From NCBI GenBank assembly GCA_946886065.1, contig CAMPHU010000093.1, positions 1 to 16,505 on the forward strand: DNA of 16,505 bases. Direction: 5' to 3'. Within the stretch, counting starts at the first letter, position 1, and the number at the start of each line of letters is the position of its first letter. The notes under the pieces were generated by a model. It was not told where the DNA came from. It saw only the letters and a list, made by a program, of their open reading frames with translations, and did no database searches. Made by a program: the position numbers and the translations under genes. This document shows positions 1-7,875 of this stretch, one piece after another. Origin of the DNA: an uncultured Massilia sp. GTDB taxonomy: Bacteria; Pseudomonadota; Gammaproteobacteria; Burkholderiales; Burkholderiaceae.

Positions 1-453
1 GAAATGAAGGCCCCGCCGCCTCCGTTCATCCCGCCGGTCGAAGTGCAGGTGAACACCCCGCCGCCGCCGACCAACGCGATCACCACGGCCACCAATACGC
101 CGCCGCCGACCACCTCGCTGGCTCCGCCGGCACCGCCAGCACCTCCGGCACCGCCGGCGCCGGCGCGTGGTCCGAGCCGCACCGAAGCCGTGGCCGACTT
201 TAATACTTGCGCACGTCCGGAATATCCGCGTTCGTCGCAGCGTAACGAAGAAACCGGTACCACCACCCTTCAGTTCCTGATCGGTGTCGATGGTCGAGTG
301 ATGGATTCCAAGCTGGCGAAGTCGAGTGGCTTCCGTGACTTGGACCGGGCCGCACAGTCGGCTCTGAGCAAATGCCGATTCAAGCCAGCCATGGTTGATG
401 GCAAGCCGGAACAGGCGTGGACAGCGGTGCAGTACGTCTGGACGCTGGAATAA
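1..453 (+). CDS. tonB: TonB family energy transducer, C-terminal part (5' end outside window)
   Basis: TonB spans the periplasm and passes energy from the ExbB-ExbD proton channel to outer-membrane TonB-dependent receptors. The reading frame is open to the first base of the window, so the cytoplasmic tip and membrane anchor are missing. The visible part starts with a Pro-rich periplasmic linker: PPPP runs, then a PAPP-type repeat at about residues 42-53. A TonB C-terminal domain covers roughly the last 80 residues, with the family pattern YPRSSQR, then a GVDGRV turn, SSGFRDLD, then CRFKPAMVDGKP and a final YVWTLE. The stop codon lies 83 nt before exbB, and the order tonB-exbB-exbD-exbD confirms the assignment. 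The ATG at position 4 is an internal Met, not the start. Two Cys residues frame the domain (CARPEYP and KCRF) and could form a periplasmic disulfide; this is inference. Confidence 0.9.
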   Translation, partial: EMKAPPPPFIPPVEVQVNTPPPPTNAITTATNTPPPTTSLAPPAPPAPPAPPAPARGPSRTEAVADFNTCARPEYPRSSQRNEETGTTTLQFLIGVDGRVMDSKLAKSSGFRDLDRAAQSALSKCRFKPAMVDGKPEQAWTAVQYVWTLE

Positions 454-490
454 AACCGAGGCAGATCACCGTCTCACCTTTTGATTTTCG

Positions 491-524
491 TTGTCATTAG
501 TTCAGCGAACTGTCTATTTAATAT
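491..524 (+). promoter_or_regulatory. Possible weak promoter and AT-rich leader of exbB
   Basis: The tonB-exbB spacer is clearly more AT-rich than its surroundings. TTGTCA at 491-496 matches a sigma70 -35 box at five of six positions. The only -10-like candidates are TATTTA at 515-520 (spacer 18, poor match) and TTTAAT at 517-522 (good match, spacer 20, too long). A small dyad, AGTTC/GAACT, lies between them at 499-511. No convincing Fur box was found. A separate exbB promoter is possible but weakly supported; read-through from tonB is equally likely. Confidence 0.25.
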
Positions 525-536
525 TTTGGAGGAAGC

Positions 537-1460
537 ATGTTTAAGAATACCCGTTTGTCCGCTATCCTGGCGGCTGTCCTGTTCTCGGTAACGGCAGCAT
601 CGGCCCTGGTGTCCGCACCGGCCTTCGCTGACGCACCGGCAGCACCGGCAGCCGAAGCTCCGGCGGCCGACGCCGCAGCACCGGCAGCAGACGCGGCCGC
701 TCCGGCAGCCGACGCAGCTGCTCCTGCAGCCGACGCAGCCGCTCCGGCCGCGTCCACCGAAGAAGTCCACAACCCGTACGGCATCGGCGCCATGTGGGAA
801 GAAGGCGACTTCGTCAACAAGGGCACCATCATCATCCTGTCGCTGATGTCGATCGGTTCGTGGTACATCATCATCACCAAGCTGATCGACCAGCAGAAGA
901 TCATGCGCCAGTCGAAGGAAGTCTCGTCGAAGTTCTGGAAGGCTCCGTCGATCGCCGCTGGCTCGGCAGCCCTGAAAGAAGGTTCGCCGTTCCGCTTCAT
1001 CGCTGAAACCGGCACCAAGGCAACCCAGCACCACGACGGCGCCCTGCTCGAGCAGATCGACCTGTCGACCTGGGTGACCATGCAGATCCAGCGCGCCGTG
1101 GACCGCGTCCAGTCGCGTCTGCAAGACGGCCTGTCGTTCCTGGCAACCGTCGGTTCGACCTCGCCGTTCATCGGTCTGTTCGGTACCGTCTGGGGCATCT
1201 ACAACGCACTGACCGCTATCGGTATGTCGGGTAACGCTTCGATCGACAAGGTCGCAGGTCCGGTGGGTGAAGCACTGATCATGACCGCATTCGGTCTGTT
1301 CGTTGCAGTTCCGGCCGTTCTGGGCTACAACTGGCTGGTGCGTCGTAACAAGTCGGTCATGGAAGATGTCCGTTCGTTCAGCGCCGACGTGCACTCGGTC
1401 CTGATCTCGGGCGCCATGTCGACCTCGAACGCCGCCGCAAGCGCTAAAAAGGCTGGCTAA
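537..1460 (+). CDS. exbB: ExbB, MotA/TolQ/ExbB-type proton channel with exported Ala/Pro-rich N-terminal extension
   Basis: ExbB forms the inner-membrane pentamer that, with ExbD, converts proton flow into TonB movement. The protein has 307 residues, longer than the roughly 240 of E. coli ExbB. The extra length is N-terminal: a signal peptide (likely cut after AFA at residue 31), then an Ala/Pro/Asp-rich tract (32-73) with four DAAAPAA heptads. Membrane helix 1 spans about 97-117 (GTIIILSLMSIGSWYIII). The MotA/TolQ/ExbB domain follows, with helix 2 near 198-228 (LATVGSTSPFIGLFGTVWGIY) and helix 3 near 243-267 (EALIMTAFGLFVAVPAVLGY). A strong GGAGGA Shine-Dalgarno at 528-533 fixes the ATG start. 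exbD follows after only 3 nt. Codons such as GGT, CGT and GTT are used more here than in the GC-rich genes downstream, which suggests high expression. TolQ is less likely because the neighbours are tonB and paired exbD genes. Confidence 0.95.
   Translation: MFKNTRLSAILAAVLFSVTAASALVSAPAFADAPAAPAAEAPAADAAAPAADAAAPAADAAAPAADAAAPAASTEEVHNPYGIGAMWEEGDFVNKGTIIILSLMSIGSWYIIITKLIDQQKIMRQSKEVSSKFWKAPSIAAGSAALKEGSPFRFIAETGTKATQHHDGALLEQIDLSTWVTMQIQRAVDRVQSRLQDGLSFLATVGSTSPFIGLFGTVWGIYNALTAIGMSGNASIDKVAGPVGEALIMTAFGLFVAVPAVLGYNWLVRRNKSVMEDVRSFSADVHSVLISGAMSTSNAAASAKKAG
669..752 (+). repeat. Four 21-bp in-frame tandem units encoding DAAAPAA
   Basis: Units begin at 669, 690, 711 and 732, each translating to the heptad DAAAPAA; the fourth ends just before Ser73 of ExbB. 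The protein repeat is exact while the DNA units differ at synonymous positions (GCA/GCC/GCT for Ala, CCG/CCT for Pro). The length is a multiple of three, so unit gain or loss would keep the frame. The tract would form a flexible, extended periplasmic spacer between signal peptide and first membrane helix. Confidence 0.85.
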
Positions 1461-1463
1461 ATC

Positions 1464-1892
1464 ATGTCGATGAGTGTCGGCTCCGATAGCGGAGATGAAG
1501 ATGCCGTGATGTCAGAAATCAACACGACGCCGCTTGTCGACATCATGTTGGTTCTTCTGATCATCTTCCTGATCACCAGCCCGGTGGTGCTGAATCTGCA
1601 GAAAGTGTCCCTGCCTGCGGAAACGAACCAGGTCACCAAGACCAAGCCGGAAGACGTCAATATCACCATCAACAAAGATGGCGAGATGTACTACAACCAG
1701 ACGCGCATCGCGAACACGGACGAGCTGTTCAAGTTCCTCGCGGAGCAGTCGGTGAAGCAGCCGCAGCCTGCTGTGAAAGTTCGTGGCGACCAGGAATCCC
1801 GCTACGAAGCGATCGGCCGGGTGATTTACACGGCACAGCGTGCTGGGATTCAGAAGGTCGGTTTCGTGATCGAACCGCCTGACAAGATGTAA
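1464..1892 (+). CDS. exbD: ExbD/TolR family protein, first copy
   Basis: ExbD sits in the pore of the ExbB pentamer and carries the membrane aspartate needed for proton transfer. This copy has 142 residues, the usual size. A short cytoplasmic tail (1-19) leads into INTTPLVDIMLVLLIIFLI, with the conserved Asp at residue 26 at the start of the single membrane helix. The periplasmic domain follows (about 45-142), with the usual VxVRGDQESRYEAIGRV and QKVGFVIEP segments. The gene starts 3 nt after the exbB stop, so the two are probably translationally coupled; AAAGG at 1448-1452 inside the end of exbB is the only visible ribosome-binding site. A second in-frame ATG at 1470 is a possible alternative start. 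A hairpin and a second exbD follow. Confidence 0.93.
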   Translation: MSMSVGSDSGDEDAVMSEINTTPLVDIMLVLLIIFLITSPVVLNLQKVSLPAETNQVTKTKPEDVNITINKDGEMYYNQTRIANTDELFKFLAEQSVKQPQPAVKVRGDQESRYEAIGRVIYTAQRAGIQKVGFVIEPPDKM

Positions 1893-1903
1893 GAACTCTT
1901 GTC

Positions 1904-1932
1904 CGCGGTGCCCGGTTTTACCGGGCGCCGCG
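1904..1932 (+). other. Strong intergenic hairpin between the two exbD genes, no U-tract
   Basis: A 12-bp stem with one G-U pair and a 5-nt loop (TTTTA, 1916-1920) forms between arms 1904-1915 and 1921-1932. It starts 12 nt after the first exbD stop. No T-run follows, so it is unlikely to be an efficient intrinsic terminator. It could stabilise the upstream exbB-exbD mRNA end or adjust the ratio of the two ExbDs; that role is inference. Confidence 0.7.
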
Positions 1933-1964
1933 TCCGTTACCCCAACATTTGAAAAGGAAACATC

Positions 1965-2396
1965 ATGGGTATGAACGTAGGTTCGGGCTCCGCAAAAGGA
2001 GCCGATCCGGAACCGATGATGGAAATGAACATGACGCCGCTGATCGACGTCCTGCTCGTTCTCATCATTATGATGATTATCACGATTCCGAAACAGAACC
2101 ACTCGGTTAATCTGAACATGCCGGTCGGCACCCCGCCGCCGTCCGATGTGAAACCGGTTGTGGTCACGATCGACGTGGACTTCGACGGCACCATCCTCTG
2201 GGACGGTGAAGTGATCCCGAATCGTCAGGCACTGGAAGCCAAGATGAACAGCGTGGCCGCGATGCCGAACCAGCCGGAAGTGCACTTGCGTCCGAACAAG
2301 CTGGTAGAGTACAAGGTGGTGGCTGGTGTCATGGCAACCGCCCAGCGTCTCGGCGTCACCAAGATCGGCATGGTCGGTAACGAGCAGTTCCAGTAA
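1965..2396 (+). CDS. exbD: ExbD/TolR family protein, second copy (ExbD2)
   Basis: This is a second, divergent ExbD of 143 residues directly after the first. The topology is the same: cytoplasmic tail (1-22), then MTPLIDVLLVLIIMMIIT with the channel Asp at residue 28, then a periplasmic domain containing TIDVDFDGTILWDGE and ending TKIGMVGNEQF. The start is supported by AAAAGGA at 1952-1958. Compared with the first copy it has a Pro-rich stretch after the membrane helix (GTPPPSD) and a different periplasmic surface, so it may contact a different partner or form a mixed ExbD dimer. A tonB-exbB-exbD1-exbD2 order is known from Xanthomonas campestris, where the second exbD has specialised roles. 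Functional specialisation here is inference. Confidence 0.92.
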   Translation: MGMNVGSGSAKGADPEPMMEMNMTPLIDVLLVLIIMMIITIPKQNHSVNLNMPVGTPPPSDVKPVVVTIDVDFDGTILWDGEVIPNRQALEAKMNSVAAMPNQPEVHLRPNKLVEYKVVAGVMATAQRLGVTKIGMVGNEQFQ

Positions 2397-2414
2397 TCGT
2401 TCCATGTTAGACCA

Positions 2415-2439
2415 ACACGGCAGGGGCTCCCTGCCGTGT
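2415..2439 (+). other. Strong hairpin between exbD2 and the TPR gene (possible attenuator)
   Basis: A perfect 11-bp stem with a 3-nt GCT loop forms between arms 2415-2425 and 2429-2439, starting 19 nt after the exbD2 stop. Only four T's follow (2443-2446), so termination would be weak at best. It ends 12 nt before the AAGGA ribosome-binding site of the next gene and could lower expression of that gene relative to the exbD genes. Confidence 0.65.
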
Positions 2440-2464
2440 CCATTTTGAAAAAAGGATTTTTCCG

Positions 2465-3691
2465 ATGATTAAATTCCGTCTCGCACACCTTGGCCTCGCG
2501 CTGGCCGCGCTCGGCTTCACCGCGGCCGTTCCTGTCGTGGGCCTGGCCCCCGTGCACGCCGCTGTCTCGCTGCGTCCGGAAGTCGGCAAACCGCTGCAAC
2601 AGGCGCAGGCGCAGATCAAGCAAGGCAACGCCAAGGGCGCGCTGGCAACCCTGCGCGAAGCGGACAAGGCGGCGAAGAGCGATGACGAGCGCTTCCTGAT
2701 CGAGCGCGTGCGCGCATCGGCGGCATCGTCGGCCGGCGACTGGGACACCGCCGCCAAATCGTTCGAAAAACTGCTGGATTCGGGCAAGCTGAGCGCCGGC
2801 GAGCGTTCGCAGTTCTCGGAAGGCCTGGTCGGCATCTACATGCGTGCCGGCGACCTGAACAAGGCAAACGCCACCATTCAAAACCTGCTGAAGAAAGGCG
2901 ACGATCCGAAGCTGCGCGCCTACCTGCTGCAGAACTACTACAAGCAAGGCAACATCGCCGCACTCGAGCAGGAGCTGCGCAATGCCGAGAAGAGCGGCCG
3001 CCTGAGCGAAGACCAGCTCGGCATGCTCGCCAACATCCAGCTGAAGAAGAACGACAAGGCCGGCTACGTCCAGACCATCGAGAAGCTGGCCGCCAGCTAT
3101 CCGAAGGCCCAGTACTGGAACGACCTGCTCAACCGCGTACAGGGCAAGCCGGGCTTCTCGGGCCGCCTGTCGGTCGACATCTATCGCCTGAAGCTGGCCA
3201 ACAACCTGATGAAGAAGCCGAGCGAGTTCATGGAAATGGCCCAGCTGGTGCTGCAGGCGAAAGCCCCGGCCGAAGCGCTGAAGGTCATCGACAAGGGCTA
3301 CAAGGCCGGCGCCCTGGGCACCGGTCCGGATGCGGGCCGTCACCAGCGCCTGAAGGATCTGGCCGAGAAGAGCCTGGCCGAGCAAAACCAGAACGTCGCC
3401 GCCCTGGAAGCCGAGTACACCGCCGCCAAGGACAACGACGCGCTCGTGGGCCTGGGTTACGCGCTGGTGCAGGCAGGCCAGGCCGACAAGGGCCTGAAGA
3501 TGATGGAAGCCGCGATCAAGGCCGGCGGCCTGCGCCGTGCCGACGAAGCCAAGCTGCGCCTGGGCGAAGCCTATGCCGTTGCCGGCAAGAAGTCGCAAGC
3601 CATCAGCACGCTCAAGACCGTGGGCGGCAAGGATGGCACCGCCGACCTGGCGCGCTACTGGATCATGGCGATCAATCGTCCGATCGCTTAA
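2465..3691 (+). CDS. Exported tetratricopeptide-repeat-like protein of the TonB operon
   Basis: The 408-residue protein begins with a clear signal peptide (KFR, a hydrophobic core at 9-28, likely cut after VHA at residue 32), so it should be periplasmic. The mature part is almost entirely helical. Repeating helix pairs of TPR/Sel1-like character are visible, for example QAQAQIKQGNAKGALATLREAD, SSAGDWDTAAKSFEKLL, YMRAGDLNKANATIQNLL and LVQAGQADKGLKMMEAAI. TPR proteins are protein-binding scaffolds. Its place as the last gene of the tonB-exbB-exbD-exbD2 operon, just before a strong terminator, suggests it binds a TonB-complex part or a receptor. No catalytic motif is seen, and the exact function is unknown. 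The ATG is backed by AAGGA at 2452-2456 with 8-nt spacing. Confidence 0.8.
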   Translation: MIKFRLAHLGLALAALGFTAAVPVVGLAPVHAAVSLRPEVGKPLQQAQAQIKQGNAKGALATLREADKAAKSDDERFLIERVRASAASSAGDWDTAAKSFEKLLDSGKLSAGERSQFSEGLVGIYMRAGDLNKANATIQNLLKKGDDPKLRAYLLQNYYKQGNIAALEQELRNAEKSGRLSEDQLGMLANIQLKKNDKAGYVQTIEKLAASYPKAQYWNDLLNRVQGKPGFSGRLSVDIYRLKLANNLMKKPSEFMEMAQLVLQAKAPAEALKVIDKGYKAGALGTGPDAGRHQRLKDLAEKSLAEQNQNVAALEAEYTAAKDNDALVGLGYALVQAGQADKGLKMMEAAIKAGGLRRADEAKLRLGEAYAVAGKKSQAISTLKTVGGKDGTADLARYWIMAINRPIA

Positions 3692-3708
3692 GCTGCACCG
3701 TGATCGAG

Positions 3709-3738
3709 AAAACGCTGCCTTCGGGCAGCGTTTTTTTT
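3709..3738 (+). terminator. Intrinsic terminator ending the TonB operon
   Basis: A 7-bp GC stem (CGCTGCC/GGCAGCG) with a TTCG tetraloop (3720-3723) is flanked by AAAA upstream and eight T's (3731-3738) downstream. It begins 18 nt after the TPR gene stop and is the clearest intrinsic terminator in the window. The A-run on the other side could let it work on the opposite strand too, but no minus-strand gene faces it. Confidence 0.95.
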
Positions 3739-3743
3739 CGTTT

Positions 3744-3795
3744 GCGCTCCGGGTGCATGCGATGCCAGGCGCCGATCCCTGGACGGCCGGAGCGC
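3744..3795. other. Long inverted repeat between terminator and ribF promoter
   Basis: Arms GCGCTCCGG (3744-3752) and CCGGAGCGC (3787-3795) are perfect complements separated by 34 nt. A smaller nested stem, CCAGG (3765-3769) with CCTGG (3778-3782), lies inside. The element sits outside any supported gene, between the terminator of the TonB operon and the ribF promoter. It could be a degenerate repeat element or a binding site for a regulator. No coding sequence is supported in 3739-3929. Confidence 0.45.
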
Positions 3796-3849
3796 GCAAT
3801 TTTCCCAACGAACAAAGCGCCTCCTCGTGGCCGCATCAGGCCTCGCTGC

Positions 3850-3876
3850 TGTGCAACATGATAGTTACCGTATAAT
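3850..3876 (+). promoter_or_regulatory. Candidate sigma70 promoter for the ribF-ileS operon
   Basis: A perfect TATAAT lies at 3871-3876 in otherwise GC-rich DNA, 53 nt before the ribF ATG. Transcription would start near 3883. The -35 region is poor (TGTGCA at 3850-3855 is the best match, with a short spacer), and there is no extended -10 TG. The position between a strong terminator and the first gene of a new operon supports the call. Confidence 0.55.
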
Positions 3877-3929
3877 CAGAGTTTTCGTGCCGGCTTCACC
3901 CCACCCGGCCCGTGCAACTGGACCAATTG

Positions 3930-4901
3930 ATGAAGGTATTCCGCGGACTTCCCAACGACAGGGCGCGCGCGCCCTGCGCGCTCACGATCGGCAACTTTGA
4001 CGGTGTCCACCGTGGGCACCAGGCATTGTTGGCGCACGTCCGCAGCGCCAGCGCATCGCTCGGCCTGGAAGCGGCCGTCATGACCTTCGAACCCCATCCG
4101 CGCGAATACTTTGCCCAGCGCAGCGGCGACCTGTCCAAGGCCCCGGCCCGCATCGCCAACCTGCGCGACAAGCTGGGCGACCTGGCCAAGGCCGGCATCG
4201 ACCGCGTCATCGTCGAACACTTCAACGAACACTTCGCCGCCGTCGCCCCGGACGATTTCATCGAGCGCGTGCTGGTCGAGGGCCTGCACGTGAAGTGGCT
4301 GATGGTCGGCGACGACTTCCGCTTCGGCGCCCGGCGCGCCGGCGACATCCAGATGCTGCAGGACGCCGGCCGGCGCTTCGGCTTCCACGTCGAGACCCTG
4401 CCCGCCGTGATGCACGGCGCCCAGCGTATCTCGTCCTCGGCCGTGCGCGCCGCGCTGGCCGAAGGCGACTTCGCCCGCACCAGCGAACTGCTGGGCCACC
4501 CCTACACCATGTCCGGCCACGTGATCCACGGCCAGAAGCTGGGCCGCACGCTCGGCTTCCCGACCCTGAACCTGCGCGTGGTGCACCGCCCCGCCCTGTC
4601 CGGCATCTTCGTGGTCCAGGTCCACGGCCTGGCCGACCGGCCGCTGCCGGCGGTGGCCAGCCTGGGCGTGCGCCCCACCGTCGAGGACGCCGGTCGCATG
4701 CTGCTGGAGGTGCACCTGTTCGACTTCGCGCAGAGCTGCTACGGCAAGCTGGTGCGCGTCGAATTCCTGGCCAAGCTGCGCGACGAGGAAAAGTACGGCG
4801 ACCTCGCCACCCTCACCGCCGCGATCGACCGGGATGCGGCTCAGGCGCGCGCCTTCTTCGCGCACCGCAACGGCGCCCTGACCGCGACCGACCGAATTTG
4901 A
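3930..4901 (+). CDS. ribF: Bifunctional riboflavin kinase / FAD synthetase
   Basis: RibF phosphorylates riboflavin to FMN and then adenylylates FMN to FAD in the cytoplasm. The N-terminal nucleotidyltransferase domain shows GNFDGVHRGH at residues 21-30, FEPHPREYF, GDDFRFGARRAGD and ISSSAVRAAL. The C-terminal kinase domain shows GHVIHGQKLGRTLGFPTLNL and later LGVRPTV and EVHLFDF. I choose the ATG at 3930 (323 residues): MKVFRGLPN aligns with the usual RibF start and a GGA lies at 3920-3922. A GTG at 3912 would add six residues but has no ribosome-binding site. The gene opens the ribF-ileS-lspA-coaBC-dut run after a consensus -10 box. No FMN riboswitch is visible upstream. Confidence 0.95.
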   Translation: MKVFRGLPNDRARAPCALTIGNFDGVHRGHQALLAHVRSASASLGLEAAVMTFEPHPREYFAQRSGDLSKAPARIANLRDKLGDLAKAGIDRVIVEHFNEHFAAVAPDDFIERVLVEGLHVKWLMVGDDFRFGARRAGDIQMLQDAGRRFGFHVETLPAVMHGAQRISSSAVRAALAEGDFARTSELLGHPYTMSGHVIHGQKLGRTLGFPTLNLRVVHRPALSGIFVVQVHGLADRPLPAVASLGVRPTVEDAGRMLLEVHLFDFAQSCYGKLVRVEFLAKLRDEEKYGDLATLTAAIDRDAAQARAFFAHRNGALTATDRI

Positions 4902-4921
4902 CGCGGCCCGCCCGCGTCCGC

Positions 4922-4940
4922 GGCCGGCGCATTGCCGGCC
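4922..4940 (+). other. Hairpin between ribF and ileS, no U-tract
   Basis: GGCCGGC (4922-4928) pairs with GCCGGCC (4934-4940) around a GCATT loop, 20 nt after the ribF stop. A second small dyad, CGCGG/CCGCG (4902-4916), lies just before it. The AT-rich ileS leader follows rather than a T-run, so termination is not expected. Confidence 0.5.
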
Positions 4941-4976
4941 TGCGTCTTGAAACATATTCATTACCAGAAGAATCTT

Positions 4977-7859
4977 ATGTCCGACTCTAAACAGAACTCG
5001 CCGAAGGGCGCAAAGAAGCCTGAAAGCAAATACCCGGTCAACATGACCGATACCCCCTTCCCGATGCGCGGCGACCTCGCCAAGCGCGAGCCGGGCTGGG
5101 TCAAGCAGTGGCAAGACAAGAAGATCTACGAGCGCGTCCGCAAGGCGGCGCTTGGGCGTCCGAAGTTCATCCTGCACGACGGTCCTCCGTACGCCAACGG
5201 CGACATCCACCTGGGCCACGCCGTCAACAAGATCCTGAAGGACATGGTGGTCAAGTCGCGCACCATCGCCGGCTTCGACGCGCCTTATGTGCCGGGCTGG
5301 GACTGCCACGGCATGCCGATCGAGATCCAGATCGAAAAACAGTTCGGCAAGAACCTGCCGACCGCCGAGGTGCTGCAGAAAGCCCGTGCCTACGCGCTCG
5401 AGCAGATCGACCGCCAGCGCGCCGGCTTCATCCGCCTGGGCGTGCTGGGCGAATGGGACAACCCCTACATGACCATGGCCTACAGTAACGAAGCCGACGA
5501 GCTGCGCGCCCTCGGCAAGCTGCTGGAGAAAGGCTATGTCTACCGCGGCCTGAAGCCCGTCAACTGGTGCTTCGACTGCGGCTCGGCCCTGGCCGAAGCG
5601 GAAGTCGAGTACCAGGACAAGCGCGACCCGGCGATCGACGTCGGTTTCCCGTTCGCGGAGCCGGAAAAAGTCGCCGCCGCCTTCAGCCTGGCTTCGCTCC
5701 CGACCGACTACGGCTTCATCGTGATCTGGACCACCACCCCGTGGACCATTCCCTCGAACCAGGCCCTGAACGTCAACCCGGAAGTGACTTACGCGCTGGT
5801 CCAGGCCGAGCGTGACGGCGCTCCGCTGCTGTTGATCCTGGCCGCCGACCTGGTCGAATCCATCCTGCAGCGCTACAAGCTCGAAGGCAAAGTCATCGCC
5901 ACCGCCCTGGGCGACAAGCTGGGCGGCCTGCGCTTCAAGCACCCGCTGCACGCGCAGGACGCCTTCTACGACCGCACCTCGCCGGTTTACCTGGCCGACT
6001 ACGTCACCACCGACAGCGGCACCGGCGTCGTGCACTCGGCCCCGGCCTACGGCCTGGAAGACTTCCAGTCCTGCAAATCGCATGGCATGAAGGACGACGA
6101 GATCCTCAAGCCCGTGATGGGCGACGGCCGCTTCGCCTCGACCCTGCCGCTGTTCGGCGGCATGAGCATCTGGGAAGCCAGCAAGCCGATCTGCGAGGCC
6201 CTGCGCGGCGCGGGCGCGCTGTTCGAGCTGAAGATGTTCGACCACAGCTACATGCACTGCTGGCGCCACAAGACCCCGATCGTCTACCGCGCCACCAGCC
6301 AGTGGTTCGCCGGCATGGACGTCACGCCGAAGGACGGCGGCCCGACCCTGCGCCAGACCGCGCTGGCCGGCATCGACGAGACCAAGTTCTTCCCCGACTG
6401 GGGCCAGGCGCGCCTGCATGGCATGATCGCCAACCGTCCGGACTGGACCCTGTCGCGCCAGCGCCAGTGGGGCGTGCCGATGGCTTTCTTCATCCACAAG
6501 GAGACCGGCGAGCTGCACCCGCGCACCCCTGAGCTGCTGGAGCAGGTCGCCCAGCTGATCGAAAAAGAAGGCATCGACGCCTGGCAGAAGCTCGACCCGG
6601 CGACCCTGCTGGGCGCGGACGCGGCCAGCTACGAGAAGAACAAGGACACCCTGGACGTGTGGTTCGACTCCGGCTCGACCCACCAGACCGTGCTGCGCGG
6701 CTCGCATAAGGAGCAATCCGCCTTCCCGGCCGACCTCTACCTGGAAGGCTCGGACCAGCACCGCGGCTGGTTCCACTCCTCGCTGCTGACCTCCTCGATG
6801 CTCAACGGCCGCCCGCCCTACAAGGCGCTGCTGACCCACGGCTTCACCGTCGACGAGCAGGGCAAGAAGATGTCCAAGTCGCTCGGCAATACGCTGGCGC
6901 CGCAGAAGATCTCCGACACCCTGGGCGCCGACATCCTGCGCCTGTGGGTGGCCTCGACCGACTACACCGGCGAGCTGTCGATCGGCGAAGAGATCCTCAA
7001 GCGCGTGACCGAATCCTACCGCCGCATCCGCAACACCCTGCGCTTCCTGCTGGCGAACACCTCGGACTTCGATCCGGCCAAGGACAGCGTCCCGGTCGCC
7101 GAGCTGCTGGAAATCGACCGCTATGCGATCGCCGCGATGGCCCAACTGCAGCAGGACGTCGCCGCCAGCTTCGAGCGCTACGAGTTCCACCCGGTGGTCG
7201 CGCGCCTGCAGAACTACTGCTCGGAAGACCTGGGCGGCTTCTACCTCGACATCCTCAAGGACCGCCTGTACACCACCGGCGTGAATTCGCACGCGCGCCG
7301 CTCGGCCCAGACCGCGCTGTGGCACATCGCGCACAGCCTGCTGCGCCTGATGGCGCCGATCCTGTCCTTCACCGCCGAGGAAGCCTGGGCCGTGTTCGCG
7401 GGCGAGCAAGCCTTTGCGGAAAGCGAAGAGACCATCTTCACCCAGACCCTGTGGACCTTCCCGGCGCTGCCGGACGGCGAGGCGCTGCTGGCCAAGTACG
7501 CCCTGCTGCGCGAAGTGCGCGCCAGCGTCACCAAGCAGCTGGAAGAGGTGCGCGCTTCCGGCGCCATCGGTTCCTCGCTGCAGGCCGAGCTGGCGATCAA
7601 GGCCGCGGGCGAGAAGTACCAGGCGCTCGCGAGCCTGGATGACGACCTGAAGTTCGTCTTCATCACTTCGCAAGCAAGCGTGAGCGAAGCAGCCAACGAA
7701 GCCGAGGAAAGCGTGACCGTGACCCCGTCGGAAGCGGAAAAGTGCGAGCGCTGCTGGCACTACCGCCGCGACGTCGGCCACGACCACGCGCACACCGGCC
7801 TGTGCGGCCGCTGCGTGAGCAACCTGTTCGGCAGCGGCGAGCCGCGCCGTTTCGCCTAA
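4977..7859 (+). CDS. ileS: Isoleucyl-tRNA synthetase
   Basis: IleS attaches isoleucine to tRNA-Ile. The 960-residue protein is a full-length class I synthetase of the bacterial zinc-containing type. The HIGH signature appears as HLGH at 78-81 in [15 protein letters not shown]; the KMSKS loop is at 631-635 ([10 protein letters not shown]). The editing domain lies between them, with [12 protein letters not shown] and [14 protein letters not shown]. The anticodon-binding region carries [14 protein letters not shown]-terminal zinc finger uses Cys923, Cys926, Cys943 and Cys946 (CERCW and CGRC). The ATG at 4977 follows AGAAG at 4966-4970 and gives MSDSKQ; an in-frame ATG at 4932 lies in the ribF-ileS hairpin loop and is rejected. 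lspA follows in the order common in Proteobacteria. Confidence 0.97.
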   Translation: MSDSKQNSPKGAKKPESKYPVNMTDTPFPMRGDLAKREPGWVKQWQDKKIYERVRKAALGRPKFILHDGPPYANGDIHLGHAVNKILKDMVVKSRTIAGFDAPYVPGWDCHGMPIEIQIEKQFGKNLPTAEVLQKARAYALEQIDRQRAGFIRLGVLGEWDNPYMTMAYSNEADELRALGKLLEKGYVYRGLKPVNWCFDCGSALAEAEVEYQDKRDPAIDVGFPFAEPEKVAAAFSLASLPTDYGFIVIWTTTPWTIPSNQALNVNPEVTYALVQAERDGAPLLLILAADLVESILQRYKLEGKVIATALGDKLGGLRFKHPLHAQDAFYDRTSPVYLADYVTTDSGTGVVHSAPAYGLEDFQSCKSHGMKDDEILKPVMGDGRFASTLPLFGGMSIWEASKPICEALRGAGALFELKMFDHSYMHCWRHKTPIVYRATSQWFAGMDVTPKDGGPTLRQTALAGIDETKFFPDWGQARLHGMIANRPDWTLSRQRQWGVPMAFFIHKETGELHPRTPELLEQVAQLIEKEGIDAWQKLDPATLLGADAASYEKNKDTLDVWFDSGSTHQTVLRGSHKEQSAFPADLYLEGSDQHRGWFHSSLLTSSMLNGRPPYKALLTHGFTVDEQGKKMSKSLGNTLAPQKISDTLGADILRLWVASTDYTGELSIGEEILKRVTESYRRIRNTLRFLLANTSDFDPAKDSVPVAELLEIDRYAIAAMAQLQQDVAASFERYEFHPVVARLQNYCSEDLGGFYLDILKDRLYTTGVNSHARRSAQTALWHIAHSLLRLMAPILSFTAEEAWAVFAGEQAFAESEETIFTQTLWTFPALPDGEALLAKYALLREVRASVTKQLEEVRASGAIGSSLQAELAIKAAGEKYQALASLDDDLKFVFITSQASVSEAANEAEESVTVTPSEAEKCERCWHYRRDVGHDHAHTGLCGRCVSNLFGSGEPRRFA

Positions 7860-7875
7860 GCCTCGCTTAGGGACC

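Noticed and set aside
454..536. Fur box upstream of exbB
   Set aside because: Only scattered partial matches such as TCATTA are present; no 19-bp GATAATGATAATCATTATC-like dyad is found.
669..752. CRISPR-like repeat array
   Set aside because: The units are contiguous 21-mers without spacers and are translated in frame as part of ExbB.
474..1394. Minus-strand frames opposite exbB
   Set aside because: They arise from the Ala/Pro repeat and codon bias of exbB; the translated Gly/Cys/Arg runs are the reverse of the DAAAPAA repeat.
3912..3929. GTG start for ribF
   Set aside because: No Shine-Dalgarno precedes it and it adds six residues before the conserved MKVFRG start seen at ATG 3930.
3883..3929. 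FMN riboswitch before ribF
   Set aside because: The leader from the likely start site is under 50 nt, too short for the aptamer, and no conserved RFN-element segments are visible.
4932..4976. Upstream ATG start for ileS
   Set aside because: It lies in the loop of the ribF-ileS hairpin, has no ribosome-binding site, and adds a 15-residue segment unlike the family; ATG 4977 fits better.
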